Assembly (NCBI RefSeq): GCF_013409345.1
Contig: NZ_JACCBB010000001.1
Coordinates: 2,170,001 to 2,234,000, forward strand
DNA: 64,000 nucleotides
Reading direction: 5' to 3'
Source of the DNA: Kineococcus aurantiacus
GTDB lineage: Bacteria > Actinomycetota > Actinomycetes > Actinomycetales > Kineococcaceae
The translations under genes and the position numbers were made by a program. Shown in pieces: positions 25,809 to 34,568 of the stretch. The notes under the pieces were generated by a model. The model made no database searches, was not told the origin of the DNA, and was given only the letters and a program-made list of their open reading frames with translations. The first letter of the stretch is position 1, and the number at the start of each line of letters is the position of its first letter.

Positions 25809-26762
25809 GTGGATCCCCTGAGCGACGTCCTGACCGTCTCCGGTGTCCGCGGCGCCCTCGGCAACCGCGTCGCCGCCGGCGGGACCTGGGCGACGGCCGT
25901 GGACGACTGCTCGGGCGAAGCCGTGCTGCACGCGGTCACCGCGGGCAGCGCGTGGCTGACCGTGCCCGGTCGCGAGGCGCTGCACCTGGCCGCCGGGGAC
26001 GTCGTCCTGGTCGGCAGCGGCATCCCGCACGTCCTCGGCGACGACCCCCGCACCCCCGGCACCGCCTGCGACCGCGCGGCGGCGACCCGCCGCGGCCGCA
26101 CGGGCGAGGTGCTGACGCTGGGGTCGCAGCCGCCCACGACGCACGTCGTCACCCTCTCCTACACCTGCGACAGCACGGCCCTGACGCAGGTGGTGCAGAG
26201 CCTGCCCGACCTCGTCCACGTCGCCGCCGGCACGGGGACGGCCGGCCTGGACGCCACCGTGCGGATGCTCGACCAGGAGCTGCGGGACCCGCAGATCGCG
26301 TCGACCGCGGTGCTGAACAGCCTCATCGACGTGGTCCTGGTGCAGCTGCTGCGCGCCTGGCTGGCCTCGCGCCCGGTCGCGTGCCGGGGGACCTGGCTGG
26401 CGATGACCCAGGACCCGGTGGTGGGCCGGGCCCTGGAGCACCTGCACGCCGACCCCGGACGACCCTGGACCACGGCCTCCCTGGCCACCGCGACCGCGGT
26501 GTCGCGCGCGACGCTGGCGCGACGGTTCCCGGCGGTCATCGGCCAGACCCCCGCCGCCTACCTGACGTCGTGGCGCATGGACCTGGCCGCGGTGCGGCTT
26601 CGGCAGGGCCGGGAACCGGTGGAGTCGATCGCCTCGGACGTCGGGTACTCCTCCGTGCCCGCCTTCACGCGGGCCTTCACCCGCGCCCACGGCCGGACCC
26701 CGGGCAGGTACCGCACCCAGGCGCGGGACGCGGGGCAGGCGTGGGAGACGGCCCCCGCCTGA
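25809..26762 (+). CDS. AraC family transcriptional regulator with cupin domain
   Basis: A 317-aa regulator. The N-terminal cupin (about 1-190) has AWLTVPGREALHLAAGDVVL and GSGIPHVLGDDP. The C-terminal AraC domain has two HTHs: TTASLATATAVSRATLARRF and VESIASDVGYSSVPAFTRAF, ending HGRTPGRYRTQAR. This arrangement is common in AraC proteins that activate a divergent SDR. GTG start at 25809. Ligand unknown. Confidence 0.93.
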   Translation: MDPLSDVLTVSGVRGALGNRVAAGGTWATAVDDCSGEAVLHAVTAGSAWLTVPGREALHLAAGDVVLVGSGIPHVLGDDPRTPGTACDRAAATRRGRTGEVLTLGSQPPTTHVVTLSYTCDSTALTQVVQSLPDLVHVAAGTGTAGLDATVRMLDQELRDPQIASTAVLNSLIDVVLVQLLRAWLASRPVACRGTWLAMTQDPVVGRALEHLHADPGRPWTTASLATATAVSRATLARRFPAVIGQTPAAYLTSWRMDLAAVRLRQGREPVESIASDVGYSSVPAFTRAFTRAHGRTPGRYRTQARDAGQAWETAPA

Positions 26763-26780
26763 GGACCCCCGCGGGCCGGG

Positions 26781-27746
26781 TCAGCCGTTGCCGCCGGCGC
26801 GGAACTCGATCCAGGCGTCGTTCATCCTCTTGACCTGGCCCGGGGTGAACACGTCCATGCAGCTGTCGTCGGAGTAGTCCATGAAGTTGTGGACGGGGTC
26901 CAGCCCGGGGGCGGCGCACGTGTCGGCGCCGACGGGGCAGCCGAACTGCGGGACGGCCTCGCGCGGGGTGTCGGCGACACCGTCACCGCTGGCGGAGCAG
27001 GCGCCGGCGAAGGTGTGCTCCAGGGCCATCCAGTGCCCCACCTCGTGGGTCAGGGTGTCGCCCTCGTTGTAGGGCGCGGCCGTTCCGCCCGGCATGGACT
27101 CGTCGAGCATCACGACCCCGTCGAGGTAGTCGCGGCCGTTGTTGTACCCCTTGGGGAAGTAGGCGTAGCCGAGCAGCCCACCGCCGAGGTCACCGACGTA
27201 GACGTTCAGGGTCTCCGAGTCGCCCTCGTGCAGCGCCCGCTTCATCGCCCGTTCCCCCTCGCCCCGCGCCAGCGACGCCCAGGCCGGGTTCACCGTGTAC
27301 GTCGTGCGCTCGAGCGCGAAGCGGAACGGGGACGCGGCCGCGTCGGGCGAGGTCCTGCCGGCGTAGGCGTCGTTGAGCACCTGCACCTGCGCCGTGATGA
27401 GGGCTGCGTAGCGGGACTTCTCGGCCGGGGTCGTCGGCTGGTCGGTCACGACGTGGAACACCGTCTCGACCGTCACCGACCCCGCGGTCATCATCGGGTG
27501 GGGTTTGATGACGCCGTACTTCTTGGCGTCCTTCGCCGCGTAGAGCGCGGGTTCGGCGACGGCCGCGCCCTCGCTGACGCGCGCCGCGGAGCCGGGTTCG
27601 GCGCACCCGGCGGCCGCGGCCGTCGAGGCCTCGGCCGACGTCGACGTGACCGCCCCGGAGGCCGTCAGGGCGGTGAGCGTCACGACGGCGGCGACGGGGG
27701 CGAACCTGCGGGCGAGGTGCCGGGCACGGGAGACGTGAGGCGTCAT
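26781..27746 (-). CDS. secreted zinc metalloprotease, M43/pappalysin-like
   Basis: A 321-aa exported protease. The signal peptide (RRFAPVAAVVTLTALTASGA) ends near AEASTA. The zinc site is HEVGHWMALEHTF near residue 233, matching HExxHxxxxxH with the glycine typical of metzincins. Downstream are conserved cysteines and the Met-turn-like NFMDYSDDSCMDVFT. The ATG at 27746 removes an implausible proline/arginine N-terminus from the longer frame. Such secreted proteases degrade external protein; target unknown. Confidence 0.9.
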   Translation of the reverse strand: MTPHVSRARHLARRFAPVAAVVTLTALTASGAVTSTSAEASTAAAAGCAEPGSAARVSEGAAVAEPALYAAKDAKKYGVIKPHPMMTAGSVTVETVFHVVTDQPTTPAEKSRYAALITAQVQVLNDAYAGRTSPDAAASPFRFALERTTYTVNPAWASLARGEGERAMKRALHEGDSETLNVYVGDLGGGLLGYAYFPKGYNNGRDYLDGVVMLDESMPGGTAAPYNEGDTLTHEVGHWMALEHTFAGACSASGDGVADTPREAVPQFGCPVGADTCAAPGLDPVHNFMDYSDDSCMDVFTPGQVKRMNDAWIEFRAGGNG

Positions 27747-27831
27747 GGCGGGATCCAGTCGTCGCGGGGCGAGGTGCGCCCACCCTGGCACACCGCCTGG
27801 CTCCCAAGCAGGACGATCCCCGGATCCGTCC

Positions 27832-28674
27832 TCACGCGTCGGCGGGCGCACCGAGGACGGAGAGGAGTTCCAGCTTCTCCTGGTCCTCGGTCCCGGGCAC
27901 CGCGGTGTACACCAGCAGCAGGTGGTTCTGCTGCGGGTCCAGCAACGTCTGGCAGTGCAACTGGATCGGACCCACCGCCGGGTGCACGAACCGCTTGACG
28001 TCAGTGGGACGAACCCCCACCTCGTGCAGCTCCCACAACCGGCGCAGTTCCTCCGACCTCGCCAACGCCAACTCGGCCAGCTCCGCGGCCCGCGACCCCG
28101 GCCCCCGCCGGGTCACGACCTCACGCAGGTGCGAGGCGTACAACCGGGACAAGAACGCGTGGTCCTGCGGCGCGTACCACTGCCGGGTCCCGGGGTCGGT
28201 GAACCAGCGGTACCCCAGGCTGCGGGCCGGCCCGCTCCACCGGGTGGCGTCGCCGGTCAGCGCGATGCCCATCGGTGTCTGGCGCAAGGTCACCCCCAGC
28301 TCGGTGACGATCTCGGCCGGGGTGTCCTCCAACCGGTCCAGGATCCGCAGCAGGCCGGGGCTGACGTGCTCGCTGAGGGCACCACGCGCCGGCGGCTGGT
28401 GCCCAGCCAGCCGGAACAGGTGGTCACGCTCGTCCAGGCCCAGGTGCAACCCCTGGGCGATGGAGGCGACCATCTGCACCGACGGCTGCGGCCCGCGCCC
28501 GCGCTCGAGCCGGGCGTAGTAGTCGGTGGACATGTGGGCCAAGGCGGCGACCTCCTCACGCCGCAACCCGCTGGTGCGGCGCCGCTGCCCGCGGGGCAGG
28601 CCGACGTCCTGCGGTTGCAGGGCCTCACGCCGCAGGCGCAGGAACTGCGCCAGGCCGGTCCTGTCGATGTCCAT
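27832..28674 (-). CDS. XRE/MmyB-type helix-turn-helix regulator
   Basis: A 280-aa regulator. The N-terminal XRE HTH has [20 protein letters not shown] and [14 protein letters not shown]. The C-terminal MmyB-like PAS-type ligand domain has [33 protein letters not shown] and [20 protein letters not shown]. Proteins of this form are a large actinobacterial group usually divergent from SDR genes, as here (28871). It probably binds the 195-bp intergenic region. Ligand unknown, possibly a fatty acid as proposed for MmyB. Confidence 0.93.
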   Translation of the reverse strand: MDIDRTGLAQFLRLRREALQPQDVGLPRGQRRRTSGLRREEVAALAHMSTDYYARLERGRGPQPSVQMVASIAQGLHLGLDERDHLFRLAGHQPPARGALSEHVSPGLLRILDRLEDTPAEIVTELGVTLRQTPMGIALTGDATRWSGPARSLGYRWFTDPGTRQWYAPQDHAFLSRLYASHLREVVTRRGPGSRAAELAELALARSEELRRLWELHEVGVRPTDVKRFVHPAVGPIQLHCQTLLDPQQNHLLLVYTAVPGTEDQEKLELLSVLGAPADA

Positions 28675-28733
28675 CGGTCCTCCCCGTGCGGTGGTGCACC
28701 CTTCCTACCGGCTCGGCCCACCACCAGCCACGA

Positions 28734-28790
28734 CCTGCCGGTCCCCCCTTCAGCACGGGTGCCCGGCGTCGCCAGGGGTGGACCGGCAGG
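28734..28790. promoter_or_regulatory. long-spaced inverted repeat between XRE and SDR genes
   Basis: CCTGCCGGTCC (28734-28744) and GGACCGGCAGG (28780-28790) are perfect 11-bp complements 35 bp apart, midway between the divergent starts. They could be two half-sites bridged by the XRE regulator or a hairpin in the SDR leader. Confidence 0.4.
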
Positions 28791-28870
28791 CCCTGGATGC
28801 CACCGCGGACCCGGCGGAGGCTGGTGCGACCGACCCGCCCCCGGCGGGTCCCGCTCCCCAGGAGGACGTC

Positions 28871-29821
28871 GTGTCCCGCACCCCCTCGCTATCCCTGCCC
28901 GACCTGTCCGGCCGGCGCGCCCTGGTCACCGGCGCCAGCGACGGCATCGGCTTCGGCATCGCCCGCCGACTCGCCGCCGCCGGCGCCCACGTGCTCCTGC
29001 CCGTGCGCAACCGCACCAAGGGCAACGCCGCCGTGGCCCGCATCCACGCCCAACACCCCCAGGCCCACGTCACCCTGCACGACCTGGACCTGTCCTCCCT
29101 GCGCTCGGTCGCCGCCCTCGGCGACACCCTGCGCACCCAAGGGCACCCCATCCACCTGCTCATCAACAACGCCGGGGTCATGACCCCACCCCAACGCCAG
29201 ACCACCACCGACGGTTTCGAACTCCAGCTGGGCACCAACCACCTCGGCCACGTCGCCCTCATCGCCCACCTGCTGCCCCTGCTGCGCGCCGGCCGCGCCC
29301 GCATCACCTCCCAGATCAGCGTGGCCGCCCGCAGCGGCGCCGTGCACTGGAACGACATCAACTGGGAGGACAGCTACAGCGGCATACGCGCCTACAGCTC
29401 CTCCAAGATCGCCTTCGGCCTGTTCGGCCTGGAACTGGACCGCCGCAGCCGCGCCGAGGGCTGGGGCATCACCAGCAACCTGTCCCACCCCGGCGTCGCC
29501 CCGACCAGCCTGCTGGCCGCCCGCCCCGAACTGCAGCGCGAACGGAACACCCCCCAGATCGCCGTCATCCGCCGACTTTCCCGCGCGGGCATCCTGGTCG
29601 GCACCGTGGATTCCGCTCAGCTGCCGGCCCTGCACGCCGCCACCGCACCGGACGCGCGGGGTGGTCGGCTGTACGGGCCCACCGGCCCCGGGCACCTCGG
29701 CGGCGGGCCCGGCGAGCAGGCCCTGTACCGGCCGCTGCGCGACCAGGGCGAGGCCGAGCGGGTGTGGACGGTGTCGCAGGAACTGGCCGGGGTCTCCTTC
29801 AACACCCCCGCGACCGCCTGA
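28871..29821 (+). CDS. short-chain dehydrogenase/reductase, retinol-dehydrogenase-like
   Basis: A 316-aa SDR. It has [58 protein letters not shown], serine in [10 protein letters not shown], and YSSSK as catalytic Yxxx[17 protein letters not shown] lead-in is typical of this subgroup. The GTG at 28871 follows AGGAGG closely; the longer frame upstream is not protein-like. It is divergent from the XRE regulator and a paralogue of the SDR at 3594-4499. Confidence 0.92.
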   Translation: MSRTPSLSLPDLSGRRALVTGASDGIGFGIARRLAAAGAHVLLPVRNRTKGNAAVARIHAQHPQAHVTLHDLDLSSLRSVAALGDTLRTQGHPIHLLINNAGVMTPPQRQTTTDGFELQLGTNHLGHVALIAHLLPLLRAGRARITSQISVAARSGAVHWNDINWEDSYSGIRAYSSSKIAFGLFGLELDRRSRAEGWGITSNLSHPGVAPTSLLAARPELQRERNTPQIAVIRRLSRAGILVGTVDSAQLPALHAATAPDARGGRLYGPTGPGHLGGGPGEQALYRPLRDQGEAERVWTVSQELAGVSFNTPATA

Positions 29822-29959
29822 GCCCCCGCACCGGGCGGCGCGGCGGCGGAGCACCGGGCGGGAGAGTCGTTCGTCGGAAGCGCCGGGCAGCGGTCCCCCC
29901 GTAGGTTCGGCCCAGGACGTCCGGCCACCGGCCGGCACCCGCCGACCCGAGGAGCCACC

Positions 29960-30085
29960 GTGCCCGAGAACGAGACCGTCCTCGAACCCGCCGGCGCGGG
30001 GGTGTGGGCCGCGCTCGTGCTCGCCGCGCTCACCCTCGGCCCCGTCCTGCTCGTGGCCCGCACCCCCGTGCCTGAGCCGGTCTGA
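29960..30085 (+). CDS. 41-residue single-pass membrane peptide
   Basis: A tiny gene with a good ribosome-binding site (GAGGAG five bases before GTG 29960). The product is an acidic N-terminus (PENETVLEPAG), one membrane helix (VWAALVLAALTLGPVLLVA) and a short tail. Its stop is three bases before the LysR start, so the pair is almost certainly co-translated. I do not recognise the family. It could tether or sense for the LysR operon, but that is speculation. Confidence 0.6.
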   Translation: MPENETVLEPAGAGVWAALVLAALTLGPVLLVARTPVPEPV

Positions 30086-30088
30086 GCC

Positions 30089-30979
30089 GTGCCCACCCTG
30101 CGCGCCCTCGAACTCCTCGTCGCGGTCCTCGACCACGGCTCCCTCACCGAGGCCGCCCGGCGGCTGCACACGACGCCGTCGGCGATCTCCCACCAGCTCG
30201 CCGCCCTCGAACGGGAACTGCGGACGCCGCTGCTGCACCGGCTCCCGCGGGGCGTGCAGGCGACCGCGGCCGGGCGCGCCGTCGAGGCCGACGCCCGGCG
30301 GGCCGTCGAGGCCGCCGCCGCCGTGACCCGCGTGGGCCGGGCGGTGGCGGCCGGGACGGCGGGGCGGGTGCGCGTCGCCTGCGGGGAGGTCCTCACCGCC
30401 CCGCTCGTCGCCCCGGTCCTGGCCCGCTGGCGGCACGAGCACCCCGACGTCGTCGTGGAACTGGCCGAGTTCGCCAGCGCCGACGCCCTCGCCGCGCACG
30501 TCGAGGCCGGTGACGCCGACCTCGGGGTGATCCCCCGGCCCCGGGGCTGGACCGGCGACGTGCACCTCGTCGGCCACGAGGAGGTCGTCGCGGTCGTCCC
30601 CCCGGGCCACCCCCTGGCCGGGGCCACCCCGACCGGGACGACGACCGTGGCCGGCGTCGCGGCCCACCCCGTCGTCGGGCTGACCCCCGGCAACGGCCTG
30701 GACCGCTGGCTGACCGGGCTCGCGGCCGACGCCGGGACCGCCTTCGACGTGGTGGTGCGGACCCGCAGCGCCTCGACCGCCGTCCACCTGGCCCGCGCCG
30801 GCGCCGGGGTCGCGGTCGTGCCGGTCAGCGCCCTGGGCGGTGACGGCACGGGCGTCGTGCGGTTCGACCCTCCCCTGGGGCGCGACGTCGTCGCGCTGCT
30901 GCCCACCGGCGGGGCCGACGCCCTCGCCGGGCAGTTCCTGCGCGACCTGCTGGCGCGGGGCGCGCCGCAGCTGCCGTGA
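30089..30979 (+). CDS. LysR family transcriptional regulator
   Basis: A 296-aa LysR protein. HTH: LELLVAVLDHGSLTEAARRL, then HTTPSAISHQLAALERELR. The effector domain begins GRVRVACGEVLTAPLVAPVL. It is preceded by the 41-residue membrane peptide and followed on the same strand by SDR-like, quinone-reductase-like and ABM genes, which it probably controls although LysR targets are more often divergent. GTG start at 30089. Confidence 0.92.
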   Translation: MPTLRALELLVAVLDHGSLTEAARRLHTTPSAISHQLAALERELRTPLLHRLPRGVQATAAGRAVEADARRAVEAAAAVTRVGRAVAAGTAGRVRVACGEVLTAPLVAPVLARWRHEHPDVVVELAEFASADALAAHVEAGDADLGVIPRPRGWTGDVHLVGHEEVVAVVPPGHPLAGATPTGTTTVAGVAAHPVVGLTPGNGLDRWLTGLAADAGTAFDVVVRTRSASTAVHLARAGAGVAVVPVSALGGDGTGVVRFDPPLGRDVVALLPTGGADALAGQFLRDLLARGAPQLP

Positions 30980-31056
30980 GGAGTCCTCAACCCGGCGTCC
31001 GGGAACCCTCACAGCAGACCGGGACGCACACCCGCCTCGACCGCGTTGGGGAGACC

Positions 31057-31761
31057 GTGACCACCTCCGCAGAACTCACCGGGCACAGCGTGCTCGTCGT
31101 CGGCACCGGCGGCATCGCCCGCCGGACCGCGCAGTCGGCCCGCGACGCCGGCGCCGACGTCGTCCTCGCCGGACGCGACCCCGGGCGCACCGCGAGCGCC
31201 GCCGCAGCCGCCGGGGCCCGCCCCGAGACCGTCGACCTGTCCGACGAGGGGTCGATCGCGGCGCTGGCCGGGCGGCTCGGCCGCGTCGACCACGTCGTGA
31301 ACCTCGCCGCCGCCCCCGCGAACGGGCCGCTGCGCGACCTGGGCCACGCCGCGCTCGTGCGCGCGTTCGACGCCAAGGTGTTCGGCCCCGCGCTGCTCGC
31401 CGGGCGCCTGGACATCGGCCGGTCCCTGACGCTGTTCTCCGGGTTCATCGCCTGGCGACCGGCCGCCGAGCGCGTCGCCATGGCCACCGCCAACGGCGCC
31501 ACGGCGTTCCTGGCCCAGGCGCTGGCCGTGGAACTGGCGCCCGTGCGCGTCAACGCGATCTCCCCCGGTGTCGTCGACTCCGGTTCCTGGGACGGCCTGG
31601 GCGCGGCCAAGGAGGGTTTCCTGGCCGCCACGGCGGAACGGAACCCGGCGCGGCGCAGCGGGACCGTCGACGACCTCGCGCAGGCCGCCCTGTTCGCCAT
31701 GACCAACCCGTTCCTCACCGCCACGACGCTGCACGTCGACGGCGGCGGCCGCTTCGCCTGA
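31057..31761 (+). CDS. SDR-fold protein lacking the catalytic Tyr and Lys
   Basis: A 234-aa Rossmann protein. The nucleotide site is VVGTGGIARRTAQSARDAGA, then DHVVNLAAAPANGPL where NNAG would be. At the position of YxxxK the sequence is MATAN (in VAMATANGATAFLAQALAVE), so Tyr and Lys are Met and Asn. The rest (LAPVRVNAISPGVVDSGSW, THVDGGG-like end) is normal. Either it uses another mechanism or it is a regulatory/binding protein. GGGGAG lies three bases before GTG 31057. Confidence 0.8.
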   Translation: MTTSAELTGHSVLVVGTGGIARRTAQSARDAGADVVLAGRDPGRTASAAAAAGARPETVDLSDEGSIAALAGRLGRVDHVVNLAAAPANGPLRDLGHAALVRAFDAKVFGPALLAGRLDIGRSLTLFSGFIAWRPAAERVAMATANGATAFLAQALAVELAPVRVNAISPGVVDSGSWDGLGAAKEGFLAATAERNPARRSGTVDDLAQAALFAMTNPFLTATTLHVDGGGRFA

Positions 31762-31780
31762 CCACCCGCCCGAAGAACCC

Positions 31781-31812
31781 GCAGAAACCCGCTGAGACCC
31801 GCTGAGACCCGC
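31781..31812 (+). repeat. 10-bp tandem repeat in leader of quinone-reductase gene
   Basis: GCAGAAACCC then GCTGAGACCC twice, in tandem, directly before the ribosome-binding site of the gene at 31824. Short and probably a slippage product. Confidence 0.5.
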
Positions 31813-31823
31813 AGGAGAGAACC

Positions 31824-32825
31824 GTGAGCACCGTCCCCGCCGTCGCCGCCCTCGACGGCCTGCCCGTCACCGACCCCGACGTCCTCGTGGACGTCACCGT
31901 CCCCGTCCCCGAGCTGCGCCCGCACGACCTGCTCGTCGAGGTCCGCGCCGTCTCCGTCAACCCCGTCGACGTCAAGGTCCGCGCCGGCCTGGGCAAGCAG
32001 CCCACCCCGAAGGTCCTCGGCTGGGACGCCGCCGGGGTCGTGCAGGCCGTCGGCGAGGCCGTGGAGGGTTTCGCCCCCGGTGACGAGGTCTGGTACGCCG
32101 GCGACCTGACGCGGCCGGGGTCCAACGCGCACCTGCAGGCCGTCGACGCCCGCATCGTCTCGCGCAAACCCACCAGCCTGACCTTCGCCGAGGCCGCGGC
32201 GATGCCGCTGACCACCATCACCGCGTGGGAGGCGCTGTTCGACCGGCTGCGGCTGACCGCCGACTCCACCGGCACCCTCCTCGTCCTGGCCGGCGCCGGT
32301 GGCGTCGGGTCGGTGATGATCCAGCTCGCCAAGCAGCTCACCGGGCTGCGGGTCCTGGGCAGCGCCGGGAAACCCGCGTCGGAGCAGTGGGTCCGCGACC
32401 TCGGCGCCGACGGCGTCGTCGACCACCGCGACCTGGTCGCCTCCGTGCGCGCGGCGGCCCCCGAGGGAGTGGAGTTCCTCTTCACGCCCAACACCCAGGG
32501 CCAGGTGGAGGCGTTCGCCGAGGTCGTGAAACCCTTCGGGCAGGTCGTCGGGATCGACGACCCGGACGGTCTGGACCTGATGCCCCTGAAGGCGAAGAGC
32601 ATCGCCTGGCACTGGGAGTTCATGTTCACCCGGTCGATGTTCTCCACCCCCGACCTGGCCGAGCAGGGGGAGCTGCTGCGCCGCACCGCCGAACTCGTCG
32701 ACGCCGGGCGGGTCCGCACGACGCTGACCACCACCATCGAGGACTTCTCCGCCGCCGGGCTGCGCGAGGCGCACCGCCTGGTCGAGACCGGCCGCACCGT
32801 CGGCAAGGTCGTCGTCACCCGCTGA
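31824..32825 (+). CDS. zinc-type alcohol dehydrogenase-like quinone oxidoreductase
   Basis: A 333-aa NADPH-dependent reductase of the MDR superfamily. The GroES-like part has VRAVSVNPVDVKVRAGLG and VLGWDAAGVVQAVGEAVEGF. The Rossmann part has LLVLAGAGGVGSVMIQLAKQ, and IAWHWEFMFTRSMFSTPDL is typical of the ZADH/QOR subgroup. No structural zinc cysteines are present, as in quinone reductases. GGAGAG precedes GTG 31824. Second enzyme of the LysR-associated operon. Confidence 0.9.
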   Translation: MSTVPAVAALDGLPVTDPDVLVDVTVPVPELRPHDLLVEVRAVSVNPVDVKVRAGLGKQPTPKVLGWDAAGVVQAVGEAVEGFAPGDEVWYAGDLTRPGSNAHLQAVDARIVSRKPTSLTFAEAAAMPLTTITAWEALFDRLRLTADSTGTLLVLAGAGGVGSVMIQLAKQLTGLRVLGSAGKPASEQWVRDLGADGVVDHRDLVASVRAAAPEGVEFLFTPNTQGQVEAFAEVVKPFGQVVGIDDPDGLDLMPLKAKSIAWHWEFMFTRSMFSTPDLAEQGELLRRTAELVDAGRVRTTLTTTIEDFSAAGLREAHRLVETGRTVGKVVVTR

Positions 32826-32865
32826 GGACCCCGGACCCCCGGACCCGAACCCTGAGGAGGAACCC

Positions 32866-33156
32866 GTGAGCACCACCGTCGTCGCCGACATCGCCCCCCT
32901 GCCCGGCCGCGAGGAGGAGGTGGGGCGCGCCCTGCGCGCCGCCGTCACCCGCGTCCGCCGCGAGGACGCCGGCTGCGAGCGCTACGAGCTGAACACCGAC
33001 CCCCGCGACGGTTCCTACGTCATGGTCGAGCAGTGGGCCGACGCGGCCGCGCTCGACGCGCACGCGGCCGGGCCGGCGTTCGCCGAGCTGTCCGCGGCGC
33101 TGGAGGGCCTGCTCGCCCGGCCCATCGCGGTCCGCGCGCTCACTCCCGTGGGGTGA
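32866..33156 (+). CDS. antibiotic biosynthesis monooxygenase (ABM) domain protein
   Basis: A 96-aa ferredoxin-fold protein of the ABM/YgiN type: VVADIAPLPGREEEVGRALR, AGCERYELNTDPRDGSYVMV, then EQWADAAALDAHAAGPAFAE. YgiN relatives act as quinol monooxygenases, which fits its place next to a quinone-reductase-like gene. GAGGAGG precedes the GTG at 32866. Last gene of the operon, followed by a strong bidirectional hairpin. Confidence 0.88.
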   Translation: MSTTVVADIAPLPGREEEVGRALRAAVTRVRREDAGCERYELNTDPRDGSYVMVEQWADAAALDAHAAGPAFAELSAALEGLLARPIAVRALTPVG

Positions 33157-33164
33157 GCCGGGCC

Positions 33165-33203
33165 GACCGTGCGCCGTCGCCTCCCGGGCGACGGCGCACG
33201 GTC
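33165..33203. terminator. bidirectional terminator hairpin
   Basis: Perfect 17-bp stem (GACCGTGCGCCGTCGCC, 33165-33181, with 33187-33203) and 5-nt loop, between the convergent ABM and beta-helix genes. Its right arm reaches the stop codon of the latter. Confidence 0.8.
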
Positions 33204-34386
33204 AGCACGCCGGGGCGACGGGCACCGCGGCCCCGGTGTCGACGTACTTGTTCCCCGACAGCTTCACCCCGGCCGGCGCGATGACGGGGCCGTACTTGCC
33301 GCCGTGCCCGAAGCGGTTGTTGCGGAAGACGACGCTGGTGTCGACGTTCGCGTCGCAGCTGACGTTGACCGAGTACGTGCCGCCGTTGAAGTAGTTGTTC
33401 TCGAACACCGCGTTGCGCAGGCGCCCGGTGCCGGTCTCGGTCCCCAGCTGGACGGCGGCGTTGAGGAAGTCGTCGACGCCGGGGGTGCGCGGGTCGAGGG
33501 TGTTGTGCCGCACGAGGATCCGCTCACCACTGGTGGACTGCAGCGCGTCGGTGTGGATGCCCCCGGTGCGCACCAGGCCGTGGATCCAGCTGTCGAGGAC
33601 CTTCACGTCGTACCCCAGGCGCGGGCCGTCCTGGGAACCGCGGACCTCCACGCGGCGCAGGGTGTAACCGCCCCAGCCGATGGCCGTCTCGCTCGCGCCC
33701 GCGCCGCCGTCGATCTCGGAGTCCTCCATGACGAAGTCCTTCACGCCGCTCACCGAGACCGCCACCTGCCGCCCGTCGGTGCAGGTGACCCGGGAGTTCC
33801 GCACGACGACACCGGCTGCGCGCACGGTGAGGCAGCCCATGTCGAGGCCGTCCAGGACGGTGCCGGGGGTGGTGACCACGACGTCACCGACGGGGGTGAG
33901 GACGGTTCCGGCGGGCACCCCCGTGGTGTCGGCGTTCGGCCAGCCGGCGGGGATGCCGAGCGGGACCGGCGGCACCAGCCGGAGCACCTTGTAGACGGTC
34001 TGGACCTGGTACTTGCCCTTGTACAGCTTGGCGACGAGGGTGACCGATCCGCTGCGGCCGGTCAGGTCCACCGTGCCGGAGGCCCGGTAGGTCGCGCCGC
34101 TCGCGGTGACGCCGCCGAGGGACCCGACCTCGGCGGTGCCGATGGAGTAGACCCCGCGGTCGAAGGGGACGGCGGTGGCGGTCTCGATGCTGATGGGCCC
34201 GGCGGGGATGCGGGCGTTGTTGACGGTGCTGCCGGCGTAGTTCATCACCGGCGAGGCGGCGCGGGCGGTGGGGGCGACCGCCGCGCTGGTCGTGCCGGCG
34301 ACCAGGGAGGTCAGGAGGGCGGCGGCGACCGCCACGGCGCGGGGGCGGCGCCCCCGGCGGGTGGTGGACGAGACACGCTGGGACAC
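33202..34386 (-). CDS. secreted right-handed beta-helix protein
   Basis: A 394-aa exported protein. A signal peptide (RRPRAVAVAAALLTSLVAGT, ending near ARA) precedes a linker region with beta strands (about 40-170). A parallel beta-helix follows: TVLDGLDMGCLTVRAAGVVV, RNSRVTCTDGRQ, VLDSWIHGLVRTGGIHTDAL, RNAVFENNYFNGGTYSVNVS. Such folds are typical of polysaccharide lyases/hydrolases; catalytic residues cannot be assigned. AGGAG lies seven bases before the GTG at 34386. It stands alone. Confidence 0.87.
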   Translation of the reverse strand: MSQRVSSTTRRGRRPRAVAVAAALLTSLVAGTTSAAVAPTARAASPVMNYAGSTVNNARIPAGPISIETATAVPFDRGVYSIGTAEVGSLGGVTASGATYRASGTVDLTGRSGSVTLVAKLYKGKYQVQTVYKVLRLVPPVPLGIPAGWPNADTTGVPAGTVLTPVGDVVVTTPGTVLDGLDMGCLTVRAAGVVVRNSRVTCTDGRQVAVSVSGVKDFVMEDSEIDGGAGASETAIGWGGYTLRRVEVRGSQDGPRLGYDVKVLDSWIHGLVRTGGIHTDALQSTSGERILVRHNTLDPRTPGVDDFLNAAVQLGTETGTGRLRNAVFENNYFNGGTYSVNVSCDANVDTSVVFRNNRFGHGGKYGPVIAPAGVKLSGNKYVDTGAAVPVAPAC

Positions 34387-34568
34387 AGGGGATCTCCTGG
34401 GGGGAAGAAGGTGAGTGTGCTCCCTGGGGTATCGGTCCCGGCACGGGGGGGACTGGCTGCGCCGGTGGGGTGCTGGCATGTGGGTGACACCGCGTCACGC
34501 CACGGGGACCGCGGGCAGGCGCGGCTCACGCGGCGCGGGGACCACCGCGCCGGTCGGCGGGACGGCGC

